Source of the DNA: UKL13-2 sp043793345
Lineage (GTDB): Bacteria; Pseudomonadota; Gammaproteobacteria; Burkholderiales; Usitatibacteraceae
Length of the DNA: 24,445 nt
Reading direction: 5' to 3'
Assembly (NCBI GenBank): GCA_043793345.1
Contig: JAYVXF010000035.1
Coordinates: 1-24,445 of the forward strand
The translations under genes were made by a program, and so were the position numbers. The notes beneath the pieces were generated by a model, which saw only the letters and a program-made list of their open reading frames with translations, made no database searches and was not told the DNA's origin. Shown here piece by piece: positions 23,516 through 24,445 of the stretch (its first letter is position 1; every line of letters starts with the position of its first letter).

Positions 23516-23609
23516 GCGCAACGGGGCAGGCGAATCGGCCACGTGCGCGGGGGAAAAGCGGACAGGAGCGGATGTTAAAATTCGATTCGGCAAAATAAAA
23601 AGAAACCAG
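23516..23609. promoter_or_regulatory. Divergent lptD/amgK promoter region
   Basis: This 94-bp gap between divergent genes must carry the signals for both, or lptD is transcribed from within the kinase gene. An A/T-rich patch at 23572-23604 contains TAAAAT (23576-23581), a five-of-six match to a -10 box pointing toward the kinase, but no matching -35. I see no sigma-E-type promoter for lptD. Experimental start-site mapping is lacking, so boxes are tentative. Confidence 0.35.
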
Positions 23610-24445
23610 ATGATTGAAGATATTTCACCACGCATGCGGGCACTTACAGCGTGGCTACGACCGATTTTGGCCGACGAGGGCGTGACCGATTTTCAACTAA
23701 CGCCCGCCTCTGAAGACGCGAGTTTTCGCCGCTATTTTCGCATAACCACTCCCGCCGGTACGCGCATCGTCATGGACGCGCCGACCGCGATGGAGGATTG
23801 CCGCCCGTTTATTAAAGTGGCGGACCTCATGAATGATGCCGGTGTGCATGCGCCCAGGATATTGGCGCAGGATTTGACGCAGGGTTTTTTGCTCCTGACC
23901 GATCTGGGCACACAAACCTATCTGGATGTATTGAACGACGATAATTTCGACGCATTGTTTCGCCCCGCCAATGATGCGCTGGTGAAATGGCAGCTCGCCT
24001 CAAAGCCCGATGTATTGCCGCCGTACGACGCCGCACTGCTGCAGCGCGAACTGAGTTTATTTCCTGATTGGTATATCGCCAAACACCTGCAAGTGGAACT
24101 AGCCAGCGCGCAGCGTGAAACGCTTTCGCAGATGTTTGGATTGATCGTCCACGCGAATCTCGCGCAGAAAAAAGTTTATGTGCACTGCGATTACATGCCG
24201 CGAAATTTGATGGTCGCCGATGATGAGCCAAAAAATAATCCCGGCGTGATCGATTTTCAGGATGCTGTCTATGGCCCGATCAGCTACGACATCGCCTCGC
24301 TATACCGCGACGCCTTCATTTCCTGGGATGAAGAACAAATACTCGACGGCACCATCCGCTACTGGGAAAAAGCCAAAAAAGCCGGGCTACCGGTGCCCGC
24401 CGCATTCGACGATTTTTATCGCGACGTCGAATGGATGGGCCTGCA
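23610..24445 (+). CDS. amgK: AmgK-like N-acetylmuramate/N-acetylglucosamine 1-kinase, 5' part
   Basis: Kinase of the aminoglycoside-phosphotransferase fold. AmgK phosphorylates recycled MurNAc (and GlcNAc) at C1, after which MurU makes UDP-MurNAc, bypassing de novo synthesis. 278 codons are present and the frame runs off the window; the family is usually about 330-340 aa. The SEDASFRRYFRI segment (34-45) is family-typical, the catalytic loop is H192-C-D194-Y-M-P-R-N199, and the metal motif is D215-F-Q-D218. Its location divergent to lptD matches the amgK-murU arrangement known from Pseudomonas and betaproteobacteria, so murU is predicted just downstream. ATG 23634 is a possible later start. 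A general phosphotransferase cannot be excluded. Confidence 0.85.
   Translation, partial: MIEDISPRMRALTAWLRPILADEGVTDFQLTPASEDASFRRYFRITTPAGTRIVMDAPTAMEDCRPFIKVADLMNDAGVHAPRILAQDLTQGFLLLTDLGTQTYLDVLNDDNFDALFRPANDALVKWQLASKPDVLPPYDAALLQRELSLFPDWYIAKHLQVELASAQRETLSQMFGLIVHANLAQKKVYVHCDYMPRNLMVADDEPKNNPGVIDFQDAVYGPISYDIASLYRDAFISWDEEQILDGTIRYWEKAKKAGLPVPAAFDDFYRDVEWMGL

Noticed and set aside
23516..23635. Longer lptD start giving a 40-residue N-terminal extension.
   Set aside because: It would overlap the divergent kinase start and bury the Sec signal peptide that begins at the ATG at 23515.

Overview
The window is a contiguous stretch of Gram-negative, most likely betaproteobacterial, chromosome devoted almost entirely to the cell envelope. 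That call rests on the gene families and their order: a meso-diaminopimelate-type MurE, an LptD with a single C-terminal Gly-Cys-Trp cysteine, a divergent AmgK-type sugar kinase beside lptD (absent from enterics), and dispersed repeats that read 'SRLRGND' when translated. It is an inference from sequence features, not a database match.

Positions 1-17359 (+ strand) hold the dcw (division and cell wall) cluster in canonical order: rsmH (3' end only), ftsL, ftsI, murE, murF, mraY, murD, ftsW, murG, murC, murB, ddlB, ftsQ, ftsA, ftsZ. Most neighbours overlap by about 4 bp (GTGA/ATGA/TTGA junctions) or abut, which implies one translationally coupled operon. MurC-F with Ddl build the UDP-MurNAc-pentapeptide, MraY and MurG make lipid I and lipid II, FtsW/FtsI polymerise and crosslink at the septum, and FtsL, FtsQ, FtsA and FtsZ form the divisome core.

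Positions 17690-23515 (- strand) hold the outer-membrane biogenesis group lptD-surA-pdxA-rsmA, transcribed toward ftsZ. SurA is the chaperone needed for LptD folding. At 23610 a divergent + strand kinase gene (amgK-like, peptidoglycan sugar recycling) runs off the window end. ftsZ and rsmA converge on a 330-bp gap filled with repeats.

There are no tRNAs, rRNAs, CRISPR arrays or transposase genes. What stands out is the density of small palindromic repeats lodged at the few non-overlapping junctions: mraY/murD, murG/murC, murB/ddlB, ftsA/ftsZ, ftsZ/rsmA, rsmA/pdxA and pdxA/surA. One copy also lies in frame inside murB. At least four repeat types can be distinguished: a dRS3/REP-like hairpin, a C/G-rich CCCTCTCCCC family with an associated 38-bp tandem unit, a short CACCAGT-type element, and a MITE-like element with 32-bp terminal inverted repeats. 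Other oddities are a murD start whose best ribosome-binding site points at an out-of-frame ATG, a MurG with a rewritten motif that is nearly invariant elsewhere, and an LptD with only two mature cysteines. I see no clearly new multi-gene system; the novelty lies in the repeats and in these protein-level deviations.
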